A stretch of DNA of 64,000 bases from Paenibacillus glycinis (GCF_009909185.1 NZ_JAAAMV010000005.1:156879-220878); one strand, 5' to 3'. Counted from the stretch's first letter, positions 8,553 to 17,364 are shown. Notes: generated from the letters alone by a model not told the origin. Made by a program: numbers and translations.

Positions 8553-9173
8553 CTACCGTTCCCGACTGTGGCTGTACTGCACGAAGAAGCGCTGCAATTC
8601 CCTCCGGTGCGTGTACGCGAGCAGCAGGAAGCTGGCCAGCCAGCACAGCAGAATCGCGCCGGAATACCCCCTGGCGAACAGATAGACCGAGAGCAGCAGC
8701 ATGCCGAGCACGACTTGGAAGCCGTCCGCCTCCGAAGAGGTCGGCCTTCCCTTCGTGAACAGCCGCGAACCGGCCAGCAGGACCGCGAGAATAACGGCAT
8801 ACGCGAGCGAGGCGGCGAATCCCGTCAGCGCGCTCCACACGCCGAACGTCACCGCGATCGCCTTGCCTCCCCGCCAGCCGAGAAAGGGGGAGAACGCATG
8901 GCCCAAGATCGCCGCGGCAGCCGGCAGCACGATGCCGAAGCCGGCCGCGGAGCCGAATTTCACGATCCAGATCAGGGGCACGTACCCCTTGAGGAAGTCG
9001 AGCGCGATGCCGGCCAACCCGTACGAATAGCCCGCCGCCTTCCACAGGTTCAACGCGCCGGGATTGCCGTCGCCGATGTCTTTCAGGTTGTGGTTCGCCA
9101 TCCGGCCGAGCCAATACGAGAACATGAGGGAACCGGACAGAAAAGACAGGACCGCCCACAGGATGATGATCAA
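8553..9173 (-). CDS. PlsY-type glycerol-3-phosphate acyltransferase paralogue
   Basis: 206 residues with five to six membrane helices. It has the PlsY motifs SGSLMFSYWLGR, NHNLKDIGDGNPGALNLWKAAGY and GHAFSPFLGWRGGKAIAVTFGVW (PlsY usually PFxxFKGGKGVAT, so GGKAIA is divergent). PlsY transfers acyl groups from acyl-phosphate to glycerol-3-phosphate at the membrane. The TTG start at 9173 overlaps the glycosyltransferase stop (TTGA), with GGAGG nine bases upstream. The pairing with a CrtQ-like glycosyltransferase suggests acylation of a glycolipid or glycosylated carotenoid rather than bulk phospholipid synthesis. That role is inference. Confidence 0.85.
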   Translation of the reverse strand: MIIILWAVLSFLSGSLMFSYWLGRMANHNLKDIGDGNPGALNLWKAAGYSYGLAGIALDFLKGYVPLIWIVKFGSAAGFGIVLPAAAAILGHAFSPFLGWRGGKAIAVTFGVWSALTGFAASLAYAVILAVLLAGSRLFTKGRPTSSEADGFQVVLGMLLLSVYLFARGYSGAILLCWLASFLLLAYTHRRELQRFFVQYSHSRER

Positions 9174-10267
9174 TTTTTCCGGCCTCCCACTTCGATTCGC
9201 CTTCCCTTCCAAGCGACGCGCCCCAAGAACACGACCTGGTAGAGCGAGTAAAGCATGACGTAGAGGAAAAAGACGGTGCTCAGCACGTGAAGCACGGGCA
9301 GCCATCGTCCGAAGCGCCCCGTATAACGGATGAAATAATAGATCTGCGCCGTATACAGCGCATAGCCGGCGAGCAGCGGCAGCGCCCCCGGAACGCCGAC
9401 CACGAAAGGTCCCGCTTCGGCGGCGATCAAGCCGATCAGCCAGATGGCCACGAACAGCGTCGTCCTTCCGTTCAGCTTGCTCGTGCTGAGCACCGCCCCT
9501 TTGCTGAATCCTTCGATCTCGCCGCGTATGCCGCCGGGATACATGCGGAAGGAAACCATGCCGCAGCCGATGAAATTGGTGACCGCAATGCCGGCCTCCA
9601 TGAATTTGGCGCCGAGGTTCAGGTCGTCCAAGAGCTCGGACTTGATCGCCTCGTGCCCTTGCGCCTTCTCGTAATCTTCGCGGGCGGCGAGGATGCAGGA
9701 CCCGTAAAGGCCTTTCTTCGGATTGGTTCGCTCGAACGGCGACGTGAAGGCGAACACGCCGAGGATGTTCGGAACCAGCGCCAACTTTTCGTAAAGCTTC
9801 TCCGTGTGGTGATACGGGACGACCGAGACGACGCCTCCGGCCTCTTCTCTCGCCGCGAGCAGCGATTCCAGCGCGCGGGGAGCGAGCCGGACGTCCGCGT
9901 CGAGAAAGGCGATCAGATCGCCGGACGCGCGCTTGTAGCCGTTCCAGACGGCCCAGTTCTTGCCCGTCCAACCCGGCGGAGGCGGCGTGCCGGGCACGAC
10001 GGTCACGCCGAAGCCCTCCGCGACGGCTCTCGTCCGGTCTTCCGAGCCGTCGTCCACGACGATGATCTCGAACGGCGCGAAGGTTTGGGCTTGCAGCGAA
10101 CCAAGCAGATGAGGCAGGTTATGCGCTTCGTTTCTTGCCGGGATGATCATGGACAGCTTGCCCGGAGAAAGGGACCGGCCGCTGCGGACGGGAATCGTTC
10201 TGCGATGGAACAAGACATGACCCGAGGCACATGCGGCCGCCATCAGCGCTAGAATCAGCAAGCCCAT
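9170..10267 (-). CDS. Membrane GT2 glycosyltransferase, CrtQ-like
   Basis: 365 residues. An N-terminal membrane helix is followed by a GT2 domain with SMIIPARNEAHNLPHLLGSL, IIVVDDGSEDRT, a GKNWAVWNGY stretch, FLDADVRLAP (DxD) and LLDDLNLGAKFMEAG (ED/QxxRW-like region). Two to three C-terminal helices follow. It most resembles 4,4'-diaponeurosporenoate glycosyltransferase (CrtQ) and related lipid glycosyltransferases. It is the first gene of a two-gene operon with a PlsY-like acyltransferase. No carotenoid synthase is in the window, so the acceptor lipid is unknown. Confidence 0.82.
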   Translation of the reverse strand: MGLLILALMAAACASGHVLFHRRTIPVRSGRSLSPGKLSMIIPARNEAHNLPHLLGSLQAQTFAPFEIIVVDDGSEDRTRAVAEGFGVTVVPGTPPPPGWTGKNWAVWNGYKRASGDLIAFLDADVRLAPRALESLLAAREEAGGVVSVVPYHHTEKLYEKLALVPNILGVFAFTSPFERTNPKKGLYGSCILAAREDYEKAQGHEAIKSELLDDLNLGAKFMEAGIAVTNFIGCGMVSFRMYPGGIRGEIEGFSKGAVLSTSKLNGRTTLFVAIWLIGLIAAEAGPFVVGVPGALPLLAGYALYTAQIYYFIRYTGRFGRWLPVLHVLSTVFFLYVMLYSLYQVVFLGRVAWKGRRIEVGGRKN

Positions 10268-10373
10268 ACCCTCACCCCCTGAATAGTTTAGGATATGAAT
10301 CTATCATAAAATATATTTCTAGAAACTTCCATGCTTTGCAAGAGATTGGGAAGGCATCTTTGGCGCAAGCCAA

Positions 10374-10402
10374 ACACCCGCAACCCTGCGCGGTTGCGGA
10401 TG
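10374..10402 (-). terminator. Weak terminator after the GH39 gene
   Basis: On the minus strand CCGCAACC-GCGCAG-GGTTGCGG is followed by GTGTTTGG. The stem is good but the T-tract is poor. Nothing else is seen in 10268-10487. Confidence 0.4.
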
Positions 10403-10487
10403 CACGCAGCGAGACTCTCCGTCGCGATCGGGCTCCGACGCCGCCGGCGTGCGGGCCGTGCGGCATTCATCGGCATCCGCCGTCCGG

Positions 10488-12044
10488 TTACATCCGATTC
10501 AGCGTCACGAGGCAGACATCGTTCTCCCGCATGCCGACCTCCCATTCGAAGGCGCCGTCCCCCTCGGCGACAACGATCTTCCGCGTCAGCTCCGGCAAGC
10601 CGGCATTTCGCTCGTCGAGCCTGCGGATTTGTTCCCGGCTTAGCGTGCCGCGCGGGGCGAGATCCAAATAATCGGTGTAAGCGTCGTTCCGGCGATAACC
10701 CGTCCTGTACGCGCACAGCTCGTACTCTCCCGGCTGAAGGCCGGCGACCGTCAGCTTGACCGGGTCCGCGGGCAGCGCGGGAAGATCGCGGCCGTAGTAT
10801 TTCTTGTTCTCCGCGTCCTGCCGGACCGCGCAGTCCCAGAACAGCACCTGAACCCCGTTCCCGTCGCGGCAGGCGAACGCGTTCCGGTCGTCGCACGCAA
10901 GCGCCGTATCGCCGAGTTGGTTAAGGTACTTGTAGGCAAAATACGCCGGTTTGCGAATGCCCTGCAGATTCATGAGTCCGAACCCGCCGTGAAAATGGCC
11001 GGTCGGCGGCCCGTCCTCCTCGAATACGTCGGAAATCTCGCAATAGGACATCGCGCTCGCGAGGCCTTGCACGCTGCTTAACCGCGACAGCAGGTAAGAA
11101 GCCGCGTGATAAGAATCGCGGAGCGGATCCCAATAATGGTAGGTCAGGCCGAATTCGGTAAAATACAGCGGCAGCTCCGGCATGGGAGATTCTTCGACCT
11201 CCGCCTTCGCCCGCAGCGCCTCGCCGGCGACGCCGTCCGGCTTATAGTACATATTGCCTTGCGGCCAGCCGGTTCCCGGCGACCAGACGGGCGTGGGAAC
11301 CGCTCCGTCCGGATTCGCGTAGGGCGGCCGTTCCTCAGCGTCGCTCTCGCCGGGCGCGCAGGAATAAGCATGCGTGGACACGAAATCGAGCGGCACGCCC
11401 CGCGCATGGCAATAACCGATCAGCCCGGCAAGCCAGCCGTTCGCGCCCGCGGTCGCCGGACCGCCTACCCGGTAATCCGGGCCGACGCTTCGCACGGCGC
11501 GCGCCGTCGCCTCGTACAGCTTGAAATACTCGTCCCGGTCGCCGGTAAAAAACAGGTTCCGTTGATCCGGCTCGTTCCACACTTCAAAGTACCATTGCCT
11601 GACTTCCTCCGCGCCGTATCTGTCGGTGAAATGAAGGGCGACTTCCCGGATCAAGCGCTCCCATTTGCCGTAATCGTTCGGCGGGGTCACGTTGCTTCCC
11701 TCCCAGAAGACGGTCCGGTCGCCGCTTGCCAGCGCCTCCGGCATGAAACCGAATTCGACGAACGGCCGGAGGCCGGCGTCCAGAATGAAGTCGTACACCG
11801 CGTCGACGTACTGCCAGCCGAAGATCGGATTGCCGTGCTTGTCCTCCCGGTATACGCCCATGTCGTCGTCCAGCAAACCGTGAAACCGGAGATAGCGAAA
11901 TCCGCATTCGCGCGCGGCGCGGATCACATGCTTCTGATGGTCGGCGCGCAGCAGCAAATACGCGCGGCCCGTGCTGACGCACAGGTTCGGAAAGGCGTCC
12001 CGCTTGCCTTGGGCAAGGGAGCGATCGATGTCGATCCTTCGCAT
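10488..12044 (-). CDS. Glycoside hydrolase family 39 (beta-xylosidase-like)
   Basis: 518 residues. The (beta/alpha)8 barrel shows RYLRFHGLLDDDMGVY, FVEFGFMPEALASG, YFEVWNEPD (acid/base Glu after Asn) and LYFTEFGLTY (nucleophile Glu); a C-terminal beta domain follows. GH39 enzymes release xylose, iduronic acid or other sugars from plant polymers or exopolysaccharide. There is no signal peptide, so it is probably intracellular and acts on imported oligosaccharides. ATG 12044 is chosen because AGAGGAG lies seven bases upstream; the longer in-frame start has none. It appears monocistronic. Confidence 0.9.
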   Translation of the reverse strand: MRRIDIDRSLAQGKRDAFPNLCVSTGRAYLLLRADHQKHVIRAARECGFRYLRFHGLLDDDMGVYREDKHGNPIFGWQYVDAVYDFILDAGLRPFVEFGFMPEALASGDRTVFWEGSNVTPPNDYGKWERLIREVALHFTDRYGAEEVRQWYFEVWNEPDQRNLFFTGDRDEYFKLYEATARAVRSVGPDYRVGGPATAGANGWLAGLIGYCHARGVPLDFVSTHAYSCAPGESDAEERPPYANPDGAVPTPVWSPGTGWPQGNMYYKPDGVAGEALRAKAEVEESPMPELPLYFTEFGLTYHYWDPLRDSYHAASYLLSRLSSVQGLASAMSYCEISDVFEEDGPPTGHFHGGFGLMNLQGIRKPAYFAYKYLNQLGDTALACDDRNAFACRDGNGVQVLFWDCAVRQDAENKKYYGRDLPALPADPVKLTVAGLQPGEYELCAYRTGYRRNDAYTDYLDLAPRGTLSREQIRRLDERNAGLPELTRKIVVAEGDGAFEWEVGMRENDVCLVTLNRM

Positions 12045-12135
12045 GGAGGAGCTCCTCTTCTTGGCTGCGGCCATAGCCGGAAGCCCGTATTCGCAAGCGC
12101 CCGGCGATAAAGGCAGCGCTTACATTAATAGCTAG

Positions 12136-12165
12136 ATTATAGTACGTCCGCCGTGATTATTCCAG
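12136..12165 (-). promoter_or_regulatory. Probable promoter of the GH39 gene
   Basis: A perfect TATAAT -10 box lies on the minus strand at 12141-12136; the -35 box is weak (TGGAAT, 17-bp spacer). The rest of 12166-12425 is very GC-rich and shows no convincing gene. Confidence 0.45.
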
Positions 12166-12425
12166 AAGAATACTGCACTTCGGCGTTGCCGCTGCGGCAA
12201 GAGCTTGAGATCTCCTCGCGCACCGCCGCGCCTCGCGCGCGGAGTCGCCCGAGGTGCCGAACGATCGGCGCGCTCGAGCCCCGGCGCGTACCGCCGCGTC
12301 GTCAGGAGCCGCGCGCTGCGACGCCTGCTCGGGCGGGTATCGCATGCGGCGCCGTCGTCGCCGGCGGGCGTCCTTGCCCCAAGCGCGGCTCCGGAGCATC
12401 GGATGGCTTCGGTTCGTTTACGCCA

Positions 12426-13052
12426 TTAACGATCCGCCTCCGACCGCAGCGCCAACAAACGTTCCGCCCGCATCAGATCGTCCGGCGTATCGACGTCATA
12501 CCCCCACTCCGCGTTCGGGAAAGGCAGCATCAGCGTCCGCTCCCGATGCTTCGCGAGGATGGACTTCCCGCCCTCGTCTCCTCGTATGGCTTCGAACTCC
12601 GCGTACATGCCGGCATCGAACAGGACCGGATGACCCGACGCGCCGCCGTAGACCGGACGCACGATTCGGATCCCTTCGTTATGCCGCAGCGCGTATTGTT
12701 CCCGCATGGCCGCGATCGCGCGGGGCGATACGAGCGGTTGGTCGGCCAGGAATACGAAGGCGGCGCGCGTCCTGCCCGTTAACGCCCGGATGCCGAGCCG
12801 GAGCGAGGAGGCCATGCCCGACGCGTAATCCGGGTTTTCGAGAATGTCCAGCCCTCCGATCGGAGCGGCTAGCGCGGTCAATTCCCCGCTGCGGCAGCCT
12901 CCGACGAGCGCGATCGGGCTCAGCTCCGCCGCGATCGCGGCGTCGACGGCGTACCGAAACAGCGGTTGGCCGTTCAGCGGGAGGACCGGCTTGAACCGTC
13001 CCATCCGCGTCGACATGCCCGCCGCCAATATGACGGCCCCTATCGTGCTCAT
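12426..13052 (-). CDS. MobA/MocA-like molybdopterin nucleotidyltransferase (PucB-like)
   Basis: 208 residues with the NTP-transferase signature AVILAAGMSTRMGRFKPVLPL, then ADQPLVSP and GGASGHPVLFD. Such proteins add CMP or GMP to molybdopterin for xanthine-dehydrogenase-family enzymes (MocA, PucB). It overlaps the XdhC-like stop by four bases and is the last gene of the four-gene operon starting near 15649. No molybdenum-binding large subunit is in the operon. Confidence 0.87.
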   Translation of the reverse strand: MSTIGAVILAAGMSTRMGRFKPVLPLNGQPLFRYAVDAAIAAELSPIALVGGCRSGELTALAAPIGGLDILENPDYASGMASSLRLGIRALTGRTRAAFVFLADQPLVSPRAIAAMREQYALRHNEGIRIVRPVYGGASGHPVLFDAGMYAEFEAIRGDEGGKSILAKHRERTLMLPFPNAEWGYDVDTPDDLMRAERLLALRSEADR

Positions 13053-14344
13053 CGCGTTTCCCTTCCCCCGCGGCGCCCGCTGCGGCGCTTGATTAATTCC
13101 GCCATGATGCTGACGGCGATTTCCTCCGGTCCCTCGGCGCCGATGTCCAGCCCCACGGGAGCATGAAGCCCGTCCGGCAGCGGTTCGGGGGACGACAAGC
13201 GTTCCGTCCGCGACCTCGACCCCAGGATGCCCAGGTAACGAAGCGGAGCATGCCGCAGCTCGCGCAAAACGCAGCGGTCCTGCCGGAAGCTGTGCGTCAT
13301 GATCAGCACGAAGCTGTCCGGCGGGATCGGGTGCTCGCGCAAAAAATTTTCCGGGTGTTCGACGATTCGCCGCTCCACCGTCGGGAAATGCGTCTCATTG
13401 TTCCTGCCGCTCCTGGGATCGATGACGACGACGCCGAAATCCAGCTCCGCGGCCAGCCGCGCCAGCAGCTCGACGTCGGGACCCGCTCCGAAAACATACA
13501 GCCGTTCCCTCGGCGCGTACACTTCGAGCAGCAGCTCGCCGTCCGCCTCCGGCCGCGGAACGACCGCGATTCCCGCGCCGTCCGCCAGCAGCTTCAAGAA
13601 CGTCGGAACGAGCCGCTCCACGGGCAGTTCCGGATCGCCGAGGTTGCCGAAAACTTCGCCGTTCTCGGCATAAAACAAAGGCATCGTGCCGGATGGAGCA
13701 CGGCCGCCGCGGCTCTTGCTGCTGCCGAATCGGCGGCCGGCATCGTTGCCGCCGTCGCCCTCGGCAAATTCTCCGTCAACGCTGTCGTTGCCCTTAGCGC
13801 TGTGACCGAATCCGCTGCTTCCCTGGCTGGCGCGGCTCCGCTCGCCCTCATCAATACCCTCGACATCGCCGAATCCGCGGCCGGCGTCACCCGCGCCATG
13901 ACCGCCAACATGCTCGTCGCCTTCGCGAAGCAGCCGCCGCGCGCATACGACGCGATGCCCCTGCTCCAGATGCGTCTCGACGCGCGACCAGACGGGCGAT
14001 CCGTCGGCCCCTGCCCGTTCCCCCCACCCGCATGGCTCGACGTACACGGTGACCCGCCCGTTGCATCCCGCTCCGCGCCCCCAGGACAGGTCATCCTCCG
14101 ACCTGAGGTCGTACACCTCTATCAGCGGCCGGCGTGAGCGAATGACATCCTCGGCAAGATGCCGCAGATCCTCCTCCAGGCATCCCGCGCTAACGGTCCC
14201 ATAATGACTCCCGTCCGCTCCGATCAACATTTTCGCTCCCGCGCGGCGATAGGCGGAGCCGTCCACGGCGATGATCGTCGCCATCGCGAAAGGCACCCGT
14301 TCATGCCGCTTCATGTGCTGCAGCATGCGCCAGCGGTCATTCAC
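13049..14344 (-). CDS. XdhC/CoxI-family molybdenum cofactor chaperone with low-complexity insert
   Basis: 431 residues. The N-terminal XdhC domain (ATIIAVDGSAYRRAGAKMLIG, GTVSAGCLEEDL, GCNGRVTVYVEP) and the C-terminal Rossmann domain (RLYVFGAGPDVELLARLAAELDFGVVVIDPR, LGILGSRSR, GLDIGAEGPEEIAVSI) are both intact. XdhC inserts the sulfurated molybdenum cofactor into xanthine-dehydrogenase-type enzymes. Between them, about residues 148-225 form a Gly/Asp/Ser/Arg-rich low-complexity stretch not typical of the family. Its start overlaps the 2Fe-2S gene by eight bases. Confidence 0.87.
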   Translation of the reverse strand: MNDRWRMLQHMKRHERVPFAMATIIAVDGSAYRRAGAKMLIGADGSHYGTVSAGCLEEDLRHLAEDVIRSRRPLIEVYDLRSEDDLSWGRGAGCNGRVTVYVEPCGWGERAGADGSPVWSRVETHLEQGHRVVCARRLLREGDEHVGGHGAGDAGRGFGDVEGIDEGERSRASQGSSGFGHSAKGNDSVDGEFAEGDGGNDAGRRFGSSKSRGGRAPSGTMPLFYAENGEVFGNLGDPELPVERLVPTFLKLLADGAGIAVVPRPEADGELLLEVYAPRERLYVFGAGPDVELLARLAAELDFGVVVIDPRSGRNNETHFPTVERRIVEHPENFLREHPIPPDSFVLIMTHSFRQDRCVLRELRHAPLRYLGILGSRSRTERLSSPEPLPDGLHAPVGLDIGAEGPEEIAVSIMAELIKRRSGRRGGRETR

Positions 14345-14813
14345 GGTCGATCACCGCGTGAATGGCCTTCCGGATCTCCTCGTAGCTCGTGCAGCGGCAT
14401 ATATTGGAGCGCAGCCACTCCGTAATCACGGCCTCGTTCGCATCGGGGTGCCGATCGATCAGCGCCTGGCAGTTCATGATAAAGCCCGACGTGCAGAAGC
14501 CGCACTGAAACGCGAAATGATCGATGAACGCCTGTTGGATCGGCGCATCCTCCAAGCCCTCGATGGTCGTGATTCGGCTGCCGCGCGCCTCGATGGCCAG
14601 CATCAGGCAGGACTTGACCGCCGTCCCGCTGACGATGACCGTGCATGCGCCGCAGTCCCCGTTCTCGCAGCCGGCCTTCGCTCCCGTAAGCCCCAGCTGC
14701 TCGCGCAGCACGCGGAGCAGCGTATCCGCCGAGCGGATGACGACGGGCTGCCGCTTCCCGTTGACCAGCAGCTCGAGTTCGCATTTGACGATGCCGCGAT
14801 CGGTATTGTTCAT
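14337..14813 (-). CDS. 2Fe-2S subunit of a molybdenum hydroxylase (CoxS/PucE type)
   Basis: 158 residues. The plant-type ferredoxin cluster motif is CENGDCGACTV with a later Cys, and the second cluster domain has CGFCTSGF and CRCTSY. This is the electron-transfer subunit of xanthine dehydrogenase/CO dehydrogenase-type enzymes. ATG 14813 overlaps the FAD-subunit stop (ATGA) and is preceded by GGAGGAGC. Cluster ligands appear complete. Confidence 0.92.
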   Translation of the reverse strand: MNNTDRGIVKCELELLVNGKRQPVVIRSADTLLRVLREQLGLTGAKAGCENGDCGACTVIVSGTAVKSCLMLAIEARGSRITTIEGLEDAPIQQAFIDHFAFQCGFCTSGFIMNCQALIDRHPDANEAVITEWLRSNICRCTSYEEIRKAIHAVIDRE

Positions 14814-15649
14814 AAGCTCCTCCGTTCCAACGCCGTCATCGTATCCCGCAGCGTGTTCCGCAGCACGAACGCGCGATAGGCCGCCGAGCCGATGATGTCG
14901 TTCAGGATCGGAACGGGCCATGTCGCGATCACGCGGTCGATCCGTTCCGCCAAAGAGAGCGTCGCATCGTTCAAGATCGCCTCGATCCGCAGCGAGCGGA
15001 AAGGAATGTCGCTTACGCCGCTGAATGCCATGCGAATCCCCTGCTCCGTCCGCAGGGCGGCGATCCGAACGAGCGGATAATCGATGCGCTCCATCTTCGT
15101 TTTCTTGACCGTGACGTAGGGCAGCCCGAAGTACCTTCGATCGCTCAGGACCTGAACGAGCAGCTCCCCGCGCGCCAAGCTCGGCGCGCCGTTCAACACC
15201 TGATGGACCGGAACGGTCCGCATCCCTTTCGGCCCCGCGAGCACGACCAGGCTGTCGACCAGCAGGAACGGCAGCAGCACCTCGCGGTAGAAGAATCGGC
15301 CGCACAGATTGCCGCCGACGGTAATTTTGTTGCGGTTCGTATGGTCGGCCACGTCCCTCACCGTATCGGCGAGCAGCGGAAACAGCGGCGTTTCCTCCAC
15401 GTCCGTGAGCGTGCGCGCCGCGCCGATCGCCAACTGCTCGCCGCGAAATCGCATGTCGTTGCACTCGGGCAAGCCCTTGATGTCGATGACCGCCCCCGGA
15501 CGCAATTGATCCAGGCGCGCCATCGTGATGATCTCCGTCCCCCCGCCGTAATAGATCGGCGCCTTGCCCCTTGCCTCTGCCTGCCAAAACGCGCGCACCG
15601 CCTCTTCGACGGTCGCCGGCTTGAAATATTCGAAATCGAACGAGATCAT
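14810..15649 (-). CDS. FAD-binding subunit of a molybdenum hydroxylase (CoxM/PucC type)
   Basis: 279 residues. It starts MISFDFEYFKPATVEEAV and has the FAD-binding signatures YYGGGTEIITMARL and NRNKITVGGNLCGR, then a CoxM C-terminal domain. It passes electrons to NAD or a quinone in xanthine dehydrogenase-like complexes. ATG 15649 follows GAGGAGG at 12 bases; the frame is open further upstream but without a ribosome binding site. First gene of the operon FAD / 2Fe-2S / XdhC / MobA-like. Confidence 0.9.
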   Translation of the reverse strand: MISFDFEYFKPATVEEAVRAFWQAEARGKAPIYYGGGTEIITMARLDQLRPGAVIDIKGLPECNDMRFRGEQLAIGAARTLTDVEETPLFPLLADTVRDVADHTNRNKITVGGNLCGRFFYREVLLPFLLVDSLVVLAGPKGMRTVPVHQVLNGAPSLARGELLVQVLSDRRYFGLPYVTVKKTKMERIDYPLVRIAALRTEQGIRMAFSGVSDIPFRSLRIEAILNDATLSLAERIDRVIATWPVPILNDIIGSAAYRAFVLRNTLRDTMTALERRSL

Positions 15650-15756
15650 GGATGTCCAAAGCCTCCTCGCGCCGCGCCGGAGTCGTACGTCATGATAAAT
15701 CATATCGCGGAGCGGCTTTGTCCTATGCGAAGCAAATTCCCCTCTTCGCACGACAT

Positions 15757-15790
15757 CGCAAAAAACCCGGCCTGTAACGGCCGGGTCATG
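15757..15790 (-). terminator. Terminator of the M15/sigma operon
   Basis: On the minus strand GACCCGGCCGTTACAGGCCGGGT is followed by six T. It separates the sigma-factor gene from the molybdenum-hydroxylase operon. Confidence 0.85.
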
Positions 15791-15883
15791 CATGCGAAGG
15801 AGCTGCGGTGCTCGGCCGGGCGACGCAGAAGAGACCGCATATCTGCTGCACCCGTGACTTGAGCAGATGAATTTCTCGCGGTC

Positions 15884-16417
15884 TTATGCCCGATCCGAAT
15901 CCAGGGGATGCATGGCGCGCAGCTTCTTCTTCGCCCGGTGAATCCGGGTTTTGACCGCGCCGAGGGTCGTGTTCTGGGCATCGGCGATCTGGTTGTAGGA
16001 CATGCCGTGCACGTACAGCAGCAGCAGCGGCTGCCGAAACTTCGGCTCCAGTTTATCCAGCATGGCAAAGGCATCGTCGGCGCCGGGATGCCCTTCCCTT
16101 TCGGCGGCGGCCTCGGCGGGTCCCGCCAAACGCTCGATCTGTCCCGTCAACAACACCAGGCGCCGCGATTGTTTGCGGCAGTAATCGATCGCTTTGTTGC
16201 GCGCGATGGCTTTGACCCAAGCCCGCTTATTGTTCACGCCGTCCACCGAGGCGAGGTGGGCGAATATCTTGATGAAGACCTCCTGCACGATATCCTGCGC
16301 CAGGAAATCGTCCTTCACGAAGGCGTACGCGATGCGATAGACGAGGCCGTGGTATTGCTCATAGAGCGCGTCGAACGCTTCGTCGGTCGCGCATCTTTCC
16401 TTCACCAGCATGTTCAT
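15884..16417 (-). CDS. ECF-type RNA polymerase sigma factor
   Basis: 177 residues. Region 2 (FDALYEQYHGLVYRIAYAF, AQDIVQEVFIKIFAH, RAWVKAIARNKAIDYCRK) and region 4 (LEPKFRQPLLLLYVHGMSYNQIADAQNTTLGAVKTRIHRAKKKLR) are both present, joined by a short Ala/Glu-rich linker. GGAGGAGG precedes ATG 16417. It is 20 bases downstream of an M15 peptidase gene on the same strand and ends at a strong terminator, so the pair is an operon. No anti-sigma factor is adjacent, which is unusual. Confidence 0.9.
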   Translation of the reverse strand: MNMLVKERCATDEAFDALYEQYHGLVYRIAYAFVKDDFLAQDIVQEVFIKIFAHLASVDGVNNKRAWVKAIARNKAIDYCRKQSRRLVLLTGQIERLAGPAEAAAEREGHPGADDAFAMLDKLEPKFRQPLLLLYVHGMSYNQIADAQNTTLGAVKTRIHRAKKKLRAMHPLDSDRA

Positions 16418-16437
16418 CCGCCCTCCTCCGCCATGCC

Positions 16438-17364
16438 TTACGAACCTGCGCCCGTCGTCGACGCTTCGATCGCGTTCTCGTATTCTTCGAGCGTAATTCC
16501 CTGATCATGAATCGCCTTCGCCGTATCGTCCCCTACGTACCGGAGATGCCACGGCTCGTAAATATAGCCCGTGATGCCCTCTTTGTCCTTCGGGTAGCGA
16601 ACGATGAACCCGTACTCGTACGCATGCTCGGCCAGCCATGCGGCCTCCGGCTTATCCGCGAAGCACGCCGTCGCCTGGCAAGCGCCGTCCGCGCCCGACA
16701 CGTCGATCGCCAGTCCCGTCTCGTGCTCGCTCGTTCCCGGAAACGCGCTGTACGTCTCCGCTTTCTCGCGTCCGTCTTCGCGAACGTACGAGTCGAACAG
16801 CTCTTTCTGCCGCTTATGCGAACGATAGGCCGATACCCCGGCAAGGGGCTTGCCGTCCTTCTTGGCCGCCGCGAACAGCCGTTCCAGCGCTTCGGCCGCC
16901 TCTTTGCGCATCATGCGTTTCTCGATTTTCTCGCTGAACGTGAATTTGACGTCCGGATAGACGAGATCGTCCGGCACGTAGTCGTCCGGCAGCATATGCC
17001 GCTTATTGACGAGCGCCGTCACGGAATCCGGCTCGGCTACGGTTTCCCTTGCGTTCGCGCCGCCTGCCGCGTCAGCCTTGCCGGGAGCGACTCCCGCGCC
17101 GCCGTTCGCGTTCTTGCCGGGGCCGGTGCCCGGATTCCCGGCAGCCGCGTCTTGGCCGGCATGCTGTCCGGCGCCCGAACCCGCGTTCTTGCCGGGAGCT
17201 TGTCCGTTGTCCGCCCCTTCGGAGGCCGCGGCGTCATGCCCGGAGCCGGACGCGACGCTGCCGGCGGTTCCGGCGGCGGTCGAACGAAGCGGCCAGCCGT
17301 CGCAGGCCGTTAACGTCAGGATGGCCCCTGCAAGCAGCAAGGGTGCAAGCCATTTTTTCACCAT
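16438..17364 (-). CDS. M15B D-alanyl-D-alanine carboxypeptidase lipoprotein (VanY-like)
   Basis: 308 residues. The signal peptide ends in a lipobox (LTAC, Cys at about 20), then about 75 residues of Gly/Ala/Ser-rich spacer. The LAS-family domain has GVSAYRSHKRQKELFDSY, SEHETGLAIDVS and YEPWHLRYVG, which supply the zinc His/Asp/His and catalytic Glu. It trims D-Ala from peptidoglycan stem peptides outside the membrane. Co-transcription with an ECF sigma factor suggests a link to envelope stress, by inference. Confidence 0.9.
   Translation of the reverse strand: MVKKWLAPLLLAGAILTLTACDGWPLRSTAAGTAGSVASGSGHDAAASEGADNGQAPGKNAGSGAGQHAGQDAAAGNPGTGPGKNANGGAGVAPGKADAAGGANARETVAEPDSVTALVNKRHMLPDDYVPDDLVYPDVKFTFSEKIEKRMMRKEAAEALERLFAAAKKDGKPLAGVSAYRSHKRQKELFDSYVREDGREKAETYSAFPGTSEHETGLAIDVSGADGACQATACFADKPEAAWLAEHAYEYGFIVRYPKDKEGITGYIYEPWHLRYVGDDTAKAIHDQGITLEEYENAIEASTTGAGS

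Noticed and set aside
12157..12399. 80-codon minus frame in the GC-rich gap as a remnant of the missing molybdenum subunit
   Set aside because: Arg-rich composition, no molybdopterin-binding motif and no ribosome binding site.
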